Source of the DNA: G963676095 sp963676095
GTDB lineage: Bacteria; Bacteroidota; Bacteroidia; Bacteroidales; Prolixibacteraceae
Length of the DNA stretch: 64,000 nt
NCBI GenBank assembly: GCA_963676095.1
Contig: OY781040.1
Coordinates: 3,720,001 to 3,784,000, forward strand
Direction: 5' to 3'
The translations under genes and the position numbers were made by a program. The notes under the pieces are model-generated. The model was not told where the DNA came from and made no database searches. It saw nothing but the letters and a program-made list of their open reading frames with translations. How positions within the stretch are numbered: the first letter of the stretch is position 1; every line of letters starts with the position of its first letter. Below are positions 36,184 through 45,800 of the stretch, piece by piece.

Positions 36184-36468
36184 ATGTTTTTTAATAAAAA
36201 ACCGAAAAAGATGAGTGATATAGAACTGGCATTGGAAATGTTGGGGGTAGGAATGATAACCGTTTTTATAATTCTTTCCCTGGTCGTTATTATCGGCAAT
36301 CTGATTATACGCTTTGTGAATAAATATCTTCCGGAAGAAGTATCCAGAAAAATAGAACCGGCGGGTATTGTTTCTTCCGTAGATTCTAAAAAAGTTGCAG
36401 CAATTATCAGCGCAGTAAAAATGATAACAGGAGGAAAAGGACAGGTGACAAAGATTGAGAAATTCTGA
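36184..36468 (+). CDS. oadG: Oxaloacetate decarboxylase gamma chain (OadG family)
   Basis: The 94-residue protein has one N-terminal membrane helix (about 20-44, LGVGMITVFIILSLVVIIGNLIIR, cut here by position) and a charged C-terminal tail with a conserved-looking KKVAAIISAVKMITGG segment. Family members hold the alpha and beta subunits of Na+-pumping decarboxylases together. An alternative start at 36211 (MSDIELALEM) fits the family better in length. It leads the oadGAB operon. Confidence 0.85.
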   Translation: MFFNKKPKKMSDIELALEMLGVGMITVFIILSLVVIIGNLIIRFVNKYLPEEVSRKIEPAGIVSSVDSKKVAAIISAVKMITGGKGQVTKIEKF

Positions 36469-36523
36469 TCCTTATTTTACTGGCTGAAAAACAATAAAAA
36501 ATCAACAATATTATCGTAACCTT

Positions 36524-38443
36524 ATGGAAAAAAGAAAGATAAAATTTTCATTGGTTTACCGTGACATGTGGCAATCTTCAGGAAAGTATATGCCACGGGT
36601 TGACCAATTGGTAAAAGTTGCCCCGGCAATTGTAGAAATGGGATGTTTTGCAAGGGTTGAAACAAATGGCGGTGGATTCGAGCAGATTAACCTGCTTTTC
36701 GGGGAAAATCCGAATAATGCCGTAAGGCAATGGACCAAGCCGTTTAGGGCTGCCGGGATTCAGACCCATATGCTCGACCGCTCTTTGAACGGCCTCCGGA
36801 TGAGTCCGGTTCCTGCCGATGTGAGGAAACTAATGTATAAGGTGAAAAAAGCGCAGGGTACAGATATTACCCGTCCGTTTGATGGTTTAAACGATGCCCG
36901 TAATGTACTGGATTCAATTAAATATGCAAAAGAAGCAGGTATGATTGCCCAGGCTTCCTTGTGTCTGACCTATTCCAAAATCCATACGGTTGATTATTAT
37001 GTGAACTTAGCCGATAGCCTGATCAAAGGAGGCGCAGATGAAATTTGCCTGAAAGATATGGCGGGAATTGGGCGTCCTGCATGGTTGGGAAAAATTGTGA
37101 CGGGGATTAAGAAGAAATATCCTGAGATACCTTTACAGTACCATTCTCATTCTGGTCCCGGATTTGCGATGGCTTCGATCCTGGAGGTATGCCGTGCCGG
37201 TGTAGAATATGTCGACGTAGCTATGGAACCACTGTCATGGGGGACCGGGCATGTTGATTTACTTGCAGTTCAGGCGATGCTTAAGGACGATGGATTTGAT
37301 GTTCCGGAGATAAACATGAATGCCTACATGAAGGTGCGTAGCCTTACCCAGAGCTTTATCGATGATTTCCTGGGATATTATATCAATCCCAAAAACCGTT
37401 ACATGAATTCGTTGCTGATCGGGCCCGGGTTGCCTGGTGGAATGATGGGGTCGTTAATGTCCGACCTGGAGAATAACCTGGAGAGCCTGAATAAATGGAA
37501 AGTAAAGAACAACCTGCCTGCACTTACGCAGGATGAACTGCTGGTAAAATTGTTTAATGAAGTTCAGTATATATGGCCGTTGGTCGGTTATCCACCACTG
37601 GTTACCCCATATAGCCAGTATGTAAAGAACCTGGCGTTGATGAATGTGATCCAGATTGAAAAGAGAAAAGAGCGCTGGAGCATGATTGCAGATAATATCT
37701 GGGACATGCTGATGGGCAAGGGGGGTAAACTTCCCGGAGAAATTGCACCTGAGTTGAAAGCCCTTGCCAGGGAACAGGGACGGGAAGAGTTTACTGCCCA
37801 TCCTCAAAGTCTTTATCCCGATGCATTGGATACATTTAAAAAGGAAATGGAAGAAAAAGGATGGGAGTCTGGTCCCGATGATGAGGAACTGTTTGAACTG
37901 GCCATGCACCCGGAGCAATACAGGTCTTATAAATCGGGTGCTGCGAAAAAAGCTTTCGAAGAAGACCTCGCCAAGAAACGTGAAGAAGGTGGCGGACTGA
38001 TTGAGGGGAAAAAGAAAGAGGCCATCGTCGAATCTGAGGCACCTGTTAATTTTGCTCCATCGACTATGTTTGTCGATGTAAACGGAGAAAAGTTCAGGGT
38101 TTCTGTTTCTTATGGAGAGATATCGGCAGCTGGACCGACCGCTGCGGCAGAAATCCCTGCCCCTGCCACGGTTTCCCAGCCAGTTGCAGCAACTCCGGCG
38201 GGGAATGGTTCTGCCTATGAAGTTCTTGCTCCGCTTGAAGGTAAATTTTACCTGACAAAAGAAAGCTCGGAAAAACCGTTGACGGTGGGGGATCAGATTA
38301 AATCCGGCGATTTGGTTGGCTATGTGGAAGCAATGAAGACTTTTAATGCTATCCGTTCGGATCGGAATGGAAAGGTCGTTGAAATTTGTTTCAAAAGCGG
38401 GTCGGATGTTGAAGAAGATGATGTCCTGGTTAAATTAGGCTGA
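36524..38443 (+). CDS. oadA: Oxaloacetate decarboxylase alpha subunit (carboxyltransferase with biotin domain)
   Basis: The 639-residue protein has a pyruvate-carboxylase-type carboxyltransferase domain (about 5-300, with VYRDMWQSSGKY, KDMAGIGRP and QYHSHSGPG), a conserved linker domain and a C-terminal biotinyl domain whose acceptor lysine is Lys605 in EAMKT. There is no biotin carboxylase domain or gene nearby, which fits a decarboxylase. Methylmalonyl-CoA decarboxylases use a different transferase family, so oxaloacetate is the likely substrate. An Ala/Pro-rich hinge lies before the biotin domain. Confidence 0.92.
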   Translation: MEKRKIKFSLVYRDMWQSSGKYMPRVDQLVKVAPAIVEMGCFARVETNGGGFEQINLLFGENPNNAVRQWTKPFRAAGIQTHMLDRSLNGLRMSPVPADVRKLMYKVKKAQGTDITRPFDGLNDARNVLDSIKYAKEAGMIAQASLCLTYSKIHTVDYYVNLADSLIKGGADEICLKDMAGIGRPAWLGKIVTGIKKKYPEIPLQYHSHSGPGFAMASILEVCRAGVEYVDVAMEPLSWGTGHVDLLAVQAMLKDDGFDVPEINMNAYMKVRSLTQSFIDDFLGYYINPKNRYMNSLLIGPGLPGGMMGSLMSDLENNLESLNKWKVKNNLPALTQDELLVKLFNEVQYIWPLVGYPPLVTPYSQYVKNLALMNVIQIEKRKERWSMIADNIWDMLMGKGGKLPGEIAPELKALAREQGREEFTAHPQSLYPDALDTFKKEMEEKGWESGPDDEELFELAMHPEQYRSYKSGAAKKAFEEDLAKKREEGGGLIEGKKKEAIVESEAPVNFAPSTMFVDVNGEKFRVSVSYGEISAAGPTAAAEIPAPATVSQPVAATPAGNGSAYEVLAPLEGKFYLTKESSEKPLTVGDQIKSGDLVGYVEAMKTFNAIRSDRNGKVVEICFKSGSDVEEDDVLVKLG

Positions 38444-38445
38444 TT

Positions 38446-39657
38446 ATGGAAATATTGCAAAAATTATATGAAATGACAGCTTTCCGGGATATTTGCAATA
38501 ATCCCGGTTATCTGCTCATGCTCTGCATTGGTGCGTTTCTCCTTTACCTGGGGATTAAGAAGCAATACGAGCCTCTTTTACTTGTTCCTATTGCTTTTGG
38601 TGTGATCCTCGCAAATTTACCTGGTGGGGCGATGGGAGTTGTGAATGCAGATAATATCGATCTTGGGAATGGTCATTACAAGAATCTGTTTGAAATCGCC
38701 CATGAATATGGGATCATGAATTTTGTTTACTATTCTTTGATCAAGACAGGCTTTCTTCCGCCAATTATTTTTATGGGAGTAGGAGCGCTGACCGATTTCG
38801 GACCGATGTTGCGGAACCTGAGGCTTGCCTTTTTTGGCGCAGCTGCCCAGTTGGGGATTTTTGTCGTTGTGATTTCATCTGTATTACTGGGTTTTACCCC
38901 TAAAGAAGCGGCTTCTCTGGGTATTATCGGGGGAGCCGACGGGCCGACAGCTATTTATACAACCATCAAGCTGGCTCCTCATCTCCTTGGACCTATCGCC
39001 ATTGCTGCATATTCGTATATGGCCCTTGTTCCTGTTATTATTCCGTTGGTTACAAAGTACACCTGTACCAAGAAGGAGCTGATGATCAATATGAAGGAAA
39101 TGGATAAGCTTTACCCTCCCAAGATAAAAATTAAGAATATAAAAGGGGTAAAAATTGCTTTCCCAATTGTTTTGGGTATCATTATCTGCATTTTTGTGCC
39201 GACAGCCGCACCACTTTTGGGAATGTTGCTTTTCGGGAACCTCATCAAGGAAATAGGAGTAAATGTTGCCCGGCTTAGTGAAGCAGCGACAGGGGCAATC
39301 CTGAATACTGCCACAATTTTTTTAGGACTCTCCGTCGGTGCGACCATGACCGCCGAAGTTTTTTTAAATCTGAAAACAATCATGATTGTCGTTGGTGGGT
39401 TCCTTGCTTTTGCCATTTCCATTTTCGGGGGCATTATAGGTGTTAAGGTCACCAACCTGTTTACAAAGAAAAAAATAAACCCGCTGGTTGGGGCAACAGG
39501 CCTCAGTGCTGTCCCCATGGCTTCCCGTGTTGCTAACGAGATTGCTTTGAAACATGACCATAGCAATCACATCCTTCAGTATTGCATGTCGAGCAATATT
39601 TCAGGGGTGATCGGTTCGGCCGTCGCTGCCGGTGTTCTGATATCGTTTTTGTCATAG
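38446..39657 (+). CDS. oadB: Na+-translocating decarboxylase beta subunit
   Basis: The 403-residue membrane protein begins two bases after oadA. It has about nine to eleven hydrophobic helices and the conserved ion-site segment IIGGADGPTAIYTTIKLAP, whose Asp takes part in Na+ movement. It removes the carboxyl group from carboxybiotin and exports Na+, completing the pump. It ends at a strong terminator. Confidence 0.95.
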   Translation: MEILQKLYEMTAFRDICNNPGYLLMLCIGAFLLYLGIKKQYEPLLLVPIAFGVILANLPGGAMGVVNADNIDLGNGHYKNLFEIAHEYGIMNFVYYSLIKTGFLPPIIFMGVGALTDFGPMLRNLRLAFFGAAAQLGIFVVVISSVLLGFTPKEAASLGIIGGADGPTAIYTTIKLAPHLLGPIAIAAYSYMALVPVIIPLVTKYTCTKKELMINMKEMDKLYPPKIKIKNIKGVKIAFPIVLGIIICIFVPTAAPLLGMLLFGNLIKEIGVNVARLSEAATGAILNTATIFLGLSVGATMTAEVFLNLKTIMIVVGGFLAFAISIFGGIIGVKVTNLFTKKKINPLVGATGLSAVPMASRVANEIALKHDHSNHILQYCMSSNISGVIGSAVAAGVLISFLS

Positions 39658-39682
39658 GTTAAGACACGTAAATTATAGAAAA

Positions 39683-39719
39683 ATGCCTGCCGGTTTATTT
39701 ACCGGCGGGCATCTTTTTT
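39683..39719 (+). terminator. Intrinsic terminator after oadB
   Basis: ATGCCTGCCGGT (39683-39694) pairs with ACCGGCGGGCAT (one G-T pair) around TTATTT, followed by CTTTTTT. Confidence 0.95.
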
Positions 39720-40083
39720 ATATAGTGTGCAGTGCAGATTGACACTTGTGATGAACTAAGTACAGAGCCTGGCCTGTTTTTTGAAGAAAATGTCTGTGGA
39801 TATTTATCTTCACTTCCGCAGACGGCATATCCACTTCCCGGATCAGATTTCTGTGTTTTCCACGGATAAAAAATGATTACATAAGTTACAGAAAAAATAA
39901 ATATAAATAAAGAAATAATTAATTTTTTCTTTTTAATTTATTGATAATAAATAAATTGTGTGTTAATTGAGTGTTAAGCTATTTTTTGTTTTTTAAAGAA
40001 AAGTTCATTTTCTCCTTACATAATTTCATATAGGGGAGAGATACTGTTTTTATAATTGGAGATAAAAACTTAACTCTTATATT
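39720..40083. other. Intergenic region with overlapping alternative hairpins
   Basis: This region precedes a TonB receptor gene. GTCTGTGG (39792-39799) can pair with CCGCAGAC (39816-39823), while the overlapping GTGGATAT (39796-39803) can pair with ATATCCAC (39827-39834); the two stems exclude each other. The last 200 bases are very A+T-rich. No known riboswitch class is recognised and no gene is seen. Confidence 0.35.
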
Positions 40084-42741
40084 ATGAAACTTTATCTTTT
40101 CCTTCTTGTCATTTTTATTTTTCCAGAGATATCTTCTGCGCTGAATGTCAGCATAAAAGGACATGTTGTTTCAAAAAACGGGGAGCCCTTAGCAGGAGCT
40201 ACTGTTTATATTCAGGAAATAAGAAAAGGAACAACAGCTGATTTTAATGGGGTATATCAGTTTTCAGAAATTGCTCCAGGAGAATATACCATTGCAGTTA
40301 CATTTGTTGGCTATGAACCTCAAACCCGGCATATGCAGGTTGCTCAGCCGATGAAAAATGTTGATTTCGTACTGGTCGAAAAGGATATTGTTCTGGAAGG
40401 TTTGGTCGTGACAGCTCAGAAAAGAGAGCAATCGGTAAAGGAAATACCCACAGCGATAACTTCTCTTGATGCAAATTTTTTGAAAGAATCAGGAATTACA
40501 GAACTGGATGATCTTTCCGAATATGTTCCGGGAATGCAGATCCAGGTACAAAGCCCGAATAATCCGGGATTTGTAATTCGGGGTATTACCAGCGATGACG
40601 GATCATCCTATGTCGAACCCCGCGTTTCCGTTTTTCAGGACGGGGTTTCTATTAGTAAGTCGCGCGGATCGGTTGTCGAGGTTTACGATATGGAGCGGGT
40701 TGAAGTGCTTAAAGGTCCGCAGGGTACGCTTTTTGGAAGAGGGGCACAGATCGGGGCTGTGCACTTTATACAGAACAAGGCTCAAAGCAACACTTCCGGA
40801 TCTATTACCGCGGGATATGGAGATTATAATTATATCCATACCGAAGGTTTTTTCAATACACCTCTCGTGAAAGATAAACTTTTTGCCAGAATAGCCGGAA
40901 TTTACAAAGGCCATGACGGATTTATTCGAAACCTTTCTGGGGGCCGTTTAAACGGTAAGGATACAAAGGCATTCAGGGCGTCTCTAAGGTACAGGCCGGA
41001 TACAAAAACCAATATCGATTTTATTTATAATTATCAGAGTGATACTCCTCCGGGAACGTCCTTTAAGAGCGGAACCTATGCCCCTGCGGGAGGAGATACC
41101 AAACCTTGGACGGCAGCCAGCCTGGATAAGGGAAAAGACCTGGGGCTCGATCGTACAGTGTGGGGTACAACCCTGATAGCAAGACATACATTTTCTCCAA
41201 GTTTCAGCCTGACTTCCACAACGGCTTACAGAGAGTTCGACTCCTATGAATCGTTCGATGCTGATGGAACTGCTGCTCCCGCTCTTTGGTTTGCTGAAGA
41301 TGCCTACGGGAAACAATTTAGTCAGGAATTGCGTTCCAACTTTAAAATCGGGAACAGATTTGAAGGTTTTGGGGGAATGAGTTATTTCTATGAGGACGGC
41401 TTTGATCATGTCCCTTTTGAGACGAACGAACAAAGCCTGGCAGTTCTTTATTCAGCCGTGCTGACTTCTGACGATGTTGATATTAATTCGACTTTGTTCG
41501 ATCCGATCAACCAGGCTTTGACTGCTGCTCTCGGTACAACTGTCAATATGCAGCTCCAGTCAGAGCCATTGTTGACCAATGGTGTTCCCAATTATGTGTC
41601 TTCTCTTTCCAAGCTGATTTCCAATAGCGGTTACCTGCCATATATTGCATTGGTATCGCCCACTTTATATACATTGCTGACACAGCCTATGAAAGAAATT
41701 CATCGTGAAAGCTATACGGACTACGGGACAAACAGTGCCTATGAATTTTTTGCCGACGGTACCTGGCATTTGACCGACTGGCTGCGGCTCACTGCAGGGC
41801 TCCGGTTTACTGTCGAGAATATAGAGTCCGGTTATAAAGCAACTACAGATCCGGACGGAAACGACGGTAGCCTGGGATTTGCCCGCAGTGCCGGGACGAA
41901 TGACCTTTTTATGCCAACCGATAAAATTACAGACAGCGATACCTATCTTTCAATGGTAGGCCGTTTTGCGGCTAACTTCCGGCTTTCAAAAAATCTGGAT
42001 GCCTATGCGTCAGTGTCGAAGGGACGTCGTCCTAACGTGATCCAGTTTACAACAGAAGACAACGGCGACTATACCAGCACATATCAGTCTGAAAAGCTTA
42101 GCGACGAGATAGTCTGGAGTTATGAGACCGGAATGAAGGGATTAAGTCCGGACCAACGGTTTTACTATGACCTTGCAGCCTACTATTATAACTACAGCCA
42201 TTTTCAGACCCAGTCGATAGAAGATTTACAAATCATTACCAAGGATGCAGGGAATGCGACGGCATACGGATTTGAGGCTTCCCTGAAATGGCAGGCCAAC
42301 AGATTGCTGAATATCTTCGGAAATTATGCTTTTATACATGCGACCTTTGATGACTACGATTCAAACGGGAATCCTCAGGAGTATGCAGGTAACACATTCC
42401 GTCTGACCCCCAAACACAGCTTTGCCTTGGGGTTTGATCAGCAAGTGCCCCTTTCCCGAAATCTTAATGCCTTCGTCCGTCCTTCCTATACTTTTAAATC
42501 GAAGGTTTATTTTGAAGAAGATAATGGAGACGACGTGAAACAGGACGCTTTCGGATTGTTTAATCTCCGTGCCGGACTTACTATGCATAAGCCGGGGGTA
42601 TCTTTCCTCTTCTTTGCCGATAATGTACTGAATAAAAAGTATATCATTGATGCGGGAAATACCGGGCGTAATTTTGGTATTCCTACCTATATCGCCGGTT
42701 CACCAAGTTTGATCGGGTTCGAAATGAATTATAAATTTTGA
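40084..42741 (+). CDS. TonB-dependent outer-membrane receptor (siderophore-type, non-SusC)
   Basis: The 885-residue receptor has a signal peptide (1 to about 19, ending SSA), a CarboxypepD_reg-like domain (about 22-100, GEPLAGATVYIQE..DFNGVYQFSEI), a plug domain (about 115-230, IPTAITSLDANFLKESGI, VEVLKGPQGTLFGRGAQIGA) and a long barrel ending in MNYKF. There is no SusD partner. The plug resembles receptors of the type common in sphingomonads and used for siderophores or small glycans. It is upstream of and on the same strand as the hybrid regulator, 105 bases away, but a link to arabinan use is only a guess. Confidence 0.9.
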   Translation: MKLYLFLLVIFIFPEISSALNVSIKGHVVSKNGEPLAGATVYIQEIRKGTTADFNGVYQFSEIAPGEYTIAVTFVGYEPQTRHMQVAQPMKNVDFVLVEKDIVLEGLVVTAQKREQSVKEIPTAITSLDANFLKESGITELDDLSEYVPGMQIQVQSPNNPGFVIRGITSDDGSSYVEPRVSVFQDGVSISKSRGSVVEVYDMERVEVLKGPQGTLFGRGAQIGAVHFIQNKAQSNTSGSITAGYGDYNYIHTEGFFNTPLVKDKLFARIAGIYKGHDGFIRNLSGGRLNGKDTKAFRASLRYRPDTKTNIDFIYNYQSDTPPGTSFKSGTYAPAGGDTKPWTAASLDKGKDLGLDRTVWGTTLIARHTFSPSFSLTSTTAYREFDSYESFDADGTAAPALWFAEDAYGKQFSQELRSNFKIGNRFEGFGGMSYFYEDGFDHVPFETNEQSLAVLYSAVLTSDDVDINSTLFDPINQALTAALGTTVNMQLQSEPLLTNGVPNYVSSLSKLISNSGYLPYIALVSPTLYTLLTQPMKEIHRESYTDYGTNSAYEFFADGTWHLTDWLRLTAGLRFTVENIESGYKATTDPDGNDGSLGFARSAGTNDLFMPTDKITDSDTYLSMVGRFAANFRLSKNLDAYASVSKGRRPNVIQFTTEDNGDYTSTYQSEKLSDEIVWSYETGMKGLSPDQRFYYDLAAYYYNYSHFQTQSIEDLQIITKDAGNATAYGFEASLKWQANRLLNIFGNYAFIHATFDDYDSNGNPQEYAGNTFRLTPKHSFALGFDQQVPLSRNLNAFVRPSYTFKSKVYFEEDNGDDVKQDAFGLFNLRAGLTMHKPGVSFLFFADNVLNKKYIIDAGNTGRNFGIPTYIAGSPSLIGFEMNYKF

Positions 42742-42804
42742 TTGTTCAAAAACAGATAATAGTCTATTTTGTGATATTCTTTTCCCATTCACAGTTGTTC
42801 AAAA

Positions 42805-42845
42805 GGAGGCTGAAAGAGCTCATATTTTTAGTATATTTAGCCTCC
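42805..42845 (+). promoter_or_regulatory. Inverted repeat abutting the start codon of the hybrid regulator
   Basis: GGAGGCT (42805-42811) and AGCCTCC (42839-42845) are perfect complements, extendable by AAA/TTT with one bulge. The right arm ends one base before the ATG at 42847. The stem would hide the region next to the start and the GGAGG sequence, so it could control translation. Confidence 0.45.
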
Positions 42846-42846
42846 G

Positions 42847-45800
42847 ATGAAAAAAACGTTGTTACCGGTATCGCTAAGCTGGCTGCTTTTTTTGTTGTTG
42901 GCCTTTTCTTTTTTTTACGGGTGGGCCGGAGCTGATCCTGAGTATAAATTCAGGTTTTTGACCGCCAATGAAGGACTTCCTCAGAATACGGTTGACTGTA
43001 TCCTTAAAGATCGTCACGGATTTATGTGGTTTGGGACCTGGAGTGGTTTGTGCAGGTACGATGGTTATTCGTTTAAGACTTACAGAAGGGCAAATGCTTC
43101 AAAAGATCTTCCTGATAATTTTATCAGGACTCTTTGTCAGGACAACAATGGGAACATTTGGATCGGAACGGGAAAAGGAATTTCTTATTTTATTTTTGAT
43201 GAGGAAAAATTTGCTGTTCCGGATCTGATTGATTCAACTTTTGCAAATTATTCCATCAATCATTTGTTTTTGGACGATCAGAATTGCCTGTGGGTTTCGA
43301 CAGAGAACAGCGGTATCTGGGTCGTCCGCCCGAACCTGGATGACATAGTTATTCTTAAAGTAGATGATGACAGATTGCCGGATCGCCATACAAATTGTGC
43401 TTGTTTGTTTTCTCAATGGGTAATTATCGGGACAGACGGTGGTCTGGCTGTGCTGAGAAGGGACAATTTACAGCCGGATCATGTATTGCCCGATTTGATA
43501 AACGCCGTTCGGGATGCCAATGTCAGCTGTATTTTTTCTGATTCCCGGAATGATATCTGGGTGGGAACAGATGCTGGATTATTCCAGTACCTTCCATCTT
43601 CGAAACAAGTGTATTATTATTCCTATGTTAAAGGCAATCCACAAATGCTCAATCATTTGACTGTTACGGATATAACGGAGGATTGTAGGGGAATGGTCAT
43701 TGTGGGAACACTGGGCGGTCTGAATTATTTTAACCCGGGAGATCATACTTTTTCGCATCTGAGCGGAAGCCCTGATGAGAATAAAAATTTGAATAATCCG
43801 TTTGTGAATTCTCTTTATGCTGATAAAGACGGTAATGTATGGATCGGAACAGATAAAGGAGGAGTAAGTTATTATAATGTTTTTCAAAAGCCTTTTCATT
43901 CCCTTGTGCACAATCCGGCCAGCAAGAATAGCCTGAGCCATAATACCGTGAATTCTATTTTGAAGGAGAAGGATGCCCTCTGGGTGGGAACAGCTGGCGG
44001 AGGTCTTAACCGGATAACAGATCAGGGCAGGTATGTCGAACGTTTTGAATACGATCCGGCAAACCCGGATGCACTCACGAGCGATTTTGTCAGTGCGATT
44101 TTCAGGGATAGCCGTGGTCAGCTTTGGGCTGGTACCTGGGGGGGAGGACTTTGTCTGATGAAATCGTTGGAAAGAGGTATTTTTAAGGCTTATCAGGATC
44201 GGGATGAGAATGCGGGAAGCATTTGTTCAGAATTTGTTTCTTCATTGTGTGAATTGGATGAGAACAGATTATTGGTGGGAACAAGAGGAGGACTTGATCT
44301 CTTCCTTCAGAACAAACAGATTTTTATCCATGTACATGATAAAATGAAACTTAGGGATTTGCTTGAAGTCGGATGTTTGCAAAAGGATTCGAAAGGACGG
44401 CTTTGGGTAGGAACAAAAAACGGTCTTTACCGGATTGATACAGGACAACTTCAAAAGATTGAAAAAATGGAGGGAGTGACATACCAGTCGTTTTTCAATA
44501 TTCCGGGGGACTCATTGTCTATTCCGGGTAATTATGTGATTTCGCTGATTCAGGATTCGAAAGGACGAATTTGGGTTGGGACATACGGGAATGGTTTTTG
44601 CCGGTATGTTGAGGATGAAAAGCCGCACTTTATCAGGTACACGGAAAAAGATGGTTTATGCAATAATGTAACTTATTCCATGGAGGAAGACCTGCATGGG
44701 AATATCTGGATTAGTACAGATAAGGGGCTTTCTAAATTTAACCCGGGATCAGAAACATTCCAGAATTTTTATATGAAGGACGGTCTGCTGAATGATCAAT
44801 TTTACTGGACTGCTTCAGATGCAGACAGCGATGGTATTTTATATTTTGGAGGCATCGGCGGTCTGGATTATTTCAGAGCTTCCAATATCGATTTGTATAG
44901 AACAACAAAAAAACCTTTATTTATCGAATTTTCGGTGTTTAACAATCCTGTTGAAATCGGGAAGAAGTATCATTCCCGGGCCATTTTAAATAAGTCTATC
45001 ACGATAACACCACGGTTGGATTTATCATGGAAAGATGCTGTTTTTTCAATTGAGTTCTCCGCACTGGACTATTATCTCCCTGAAAAAGTCAGGTATGCCT
45101 ACCGCATGAAAGGAGTTGATCAGGATTGGGTTGTTGTTCCTTCCTCCAGAAGGTTTGCCAATTATACCAATCTGACGGGAGGAGAATACACTTTTCAGGT
45201 GAAGGCTTCCAACAGTGACGGAGTCTGGTCTGACAAGGTGGCCGAGATGAAAATCGTGATCCATCCTCCGTTTTGGAAAACATCCTGGTTCCGGCTGTTG
45301 TTGATTGTTTTCATCCTTTTGATGATAATGGCTTATGTCAGCCACCGTACCCGCTTTTTGAAGCAACAGAAAAAGAAATTGGAGCAACAGGTAAAGGAAA
45401 GAACTGAAAAGATTGAAGAACAAAAGGAGAAACTAAAGTTTCAGGCCGATCATTTAAAACAGACTAACCGGGAACTGGCAGAAAGACAGAAGTTAATTGA
45501 AGGACAAAAGATAGAATTGGAAGTTCAGAATGCAAAAATTGCCCAGCAACGGGACGAATTAATCGTACTGAATGAAAAGGTTAATCTTGTTAACCAGCTT
45601 CGGCTACGTTTTTTTACCAATATTTCCCATGAGTTCAGAACACCTCTCACCCTAATTCTTGACCCGCTGGAACAGTTAATCAAAACCCTAAAAGCAGACC
45701 GTGAAACAATGGGAACACTCAAGATGATTAACAGGAATGCCCAGCGGTTGTTACATCTGATTAATCAATTAATTTATTTCAGGCGTGTTGAGAACGGAAA

